From Clostridiales bacterium PH28_bin88 (lineage in GTDB: Bacteria > Bacillota > PH28-bin88), in the NCBI GenBank assembly GCA_000987045.1, contig LAKY01000068.1, positions 1 through 64,000 of the forward strand: DNA of 64,000 bases, given 5' to 3'. Every line of letters begins with the position of its first letter. Positions within the stretch are counted from its first letter, which is position 1. The position numbers were made by a program, and so were the translations under genes. Under the pieces are notes generated by a model. It searched no databases. It was not told the origin of the DNA and was given only the letters and a program-made list of their open reading frames with translations. Shown piece after piece: positions 63,632 through 64,000 of the stretch.

Positions 63632-63707
63632 GGCCCGTTGGTCAAGTGGTCTAAGACACCGGCCTTTCACGCCGGTAACACGGGTTCGAATCCCGTACGG
63701 GTCACCA
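63632..63707 (+). tRNA. tRNA-Glu (TTC)
   Basis: Acceptor GGCCCGT pairs with ACGGGTC; the anticodon stem CCGGC/GCCGG has the loop CTTTCAC with anticodon TTC. The T-arm GTTCGAAT and CCA are encoded. Confidence 0.97.
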
Positions 63708-63761
63708 TTCTTCATAAAAAATTCGTTCGGGGTTGTGTAACCTCGAACGTCTAATTATTTC

Positions 63762-63838
63762 GGAGCTGTAGTGTAGCGGTTTAACATGCCGGCCTGTCAC
63801 GCCGGAGATCGCGGGTTCGATTCCCGTCAGCTCCGCCA
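63762..63838 (+). tRNA. tRNA-Asp (GTC)
   Basis: Acceptor GGAGCTG pairs with CAGCTCC; the anticodon loop CTGTCAC gives GTC. The T-arm GTTCGATT and CCA are encoded. It lies two bases before the Thr gene. Confidence 0.97.
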
Positions 63839-63839
63839 T

Positions 63840-63915
63840 GCCGACGTAGCTCAATTGGCAGAGCAGCTGACTTGTAATCAGCAGGTTACCGGTTCAAGTC
63901 CGGTCGTCGGCTCCA
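63840..63915 (+). tRNA. tRNA-Thr (TGT)
   Basis: Acceptor GCCGACG pairs with CGTCGGC; the anticodon stem GCTGA/TCAGC has the loop CTTGTAA with TGT. CCA is encoded. Confidence 0.97.
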
Positions 63916-63919
63916 CTAT

Positions 63920-64000
63920 GGAGAGGTTCCCGAGTCGGCCAAAGGGGGCAGACTGTAAATCTGCTGGCGCAGCCTTCGCTGGTTCAAATCCAGCCCTCTC
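63920..64000 (+). tRNA. tRNA-Tyr (GTA), cut by the window end
   Basis: Acceptor GGAGAGG starts here and pairs with CCTCTC at the very end; the last bases and CCA lie beyond the window. A long variable arm (class II) and anticodon loop CTGTAAA (GTA) identify Tyr. Confidence 0.93.

Noticed and set aside
63434..63740. Reading frames over the Pro and Glu tRNA genes
   Set aside because: They are translations of tRNA sequence on either strand.

Overview
The window comes from a low-to-medium G+C Bacillota (Firmicutes), most likely a thermophilic-type clostridial acetogen or CO/H2 user of the Moorella/Desulfotomaculum kind. The evidence is a 13-gene Wood-Ljungdahl cluster in the order known from Moorella, strong AGGAGG ribosome binding sites, a T-box leader, a DnaD/DnaI-type primosome pair, ECF sigma/anti-sigma genes and a sigma-54/PrpR-type activator. 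This placement rests on gene content and remembered gene order; no database search was run.

Layout. (1) 1-14.6 kb is a decayed accessory island of lipoproteins and beta-propeller or TPR proteins. At least seven genes are broken by frameshifts, nonsense codons, truncation or an IS insertion. Two short segments of about 150 and 190 bp occur twice with the same relative orientation. The ECF sigma gene is split by an IS200/IS605-type element. (2) 14.7-21.2 kb carries small proteins, a class A penicillin-binding protein, an FAD oxidoreductase, a DMT-type permease and a DASS anion symporter. (3) 21.3-31.3 kb is a catabolic block: a PrpR-like sigma-54 activator, then a sigma-54 promoter, a CitE-family lyase, a SucCD-like CoA ligase, a MmgE/PrpD protein and a TRAP transporter. 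It reads as uptake of a carboxylic acid, activation to its CoA thioester and cleavage, probably yielding acetyl-CoA. (4) 31.4-33.8 kb is feoAB with a tiny zinc-ribbon gene and Fur-like sites. (5) 34-42.9 kb holds housekeeping and accessory genes: DnaI-like, DnaD-like, a P-loop/Asp23-like fusion, a DUF4015 hydrolase, a beta-CASP RNase-like enzyme, and a T-box controlled Lrp-aminotransferase pair. (6) 43-61.8 kb is the Wood-Ljungdahl operon acsA-acsB-acsC-acsV-cooC-acsD-acsE-hdrC-hdrB-hdrA-mvhD-metV-metF, all on the minus strand. (7) 62.4-64 kb has degV and a cluster of five tRNAs (Pro, Glu, Asp, Thr, Tyr), the last cut by the window edge.

How the genes work together. The acs genes make acetyl-CoA from CO2/CO and a methyl group. 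MetFV with HdrABC/MvhD supplies methyl-THF, plausibly by flavin-based electron bifurcation. HdrA is unusually large (1495 aa) because a GltD/NfnB-like pyridine-nucleotide module sits inside the first HdrA module. The sigma-54 operon would feed acetyl-CoA into the same pool from imported carboxylates. The most interesting items are this HdrA, the sigma-54 CoA-ligase/lyase/TRAP operon, the apparent alanine T-box, and the duplicated and interrupted sigma-factor region.
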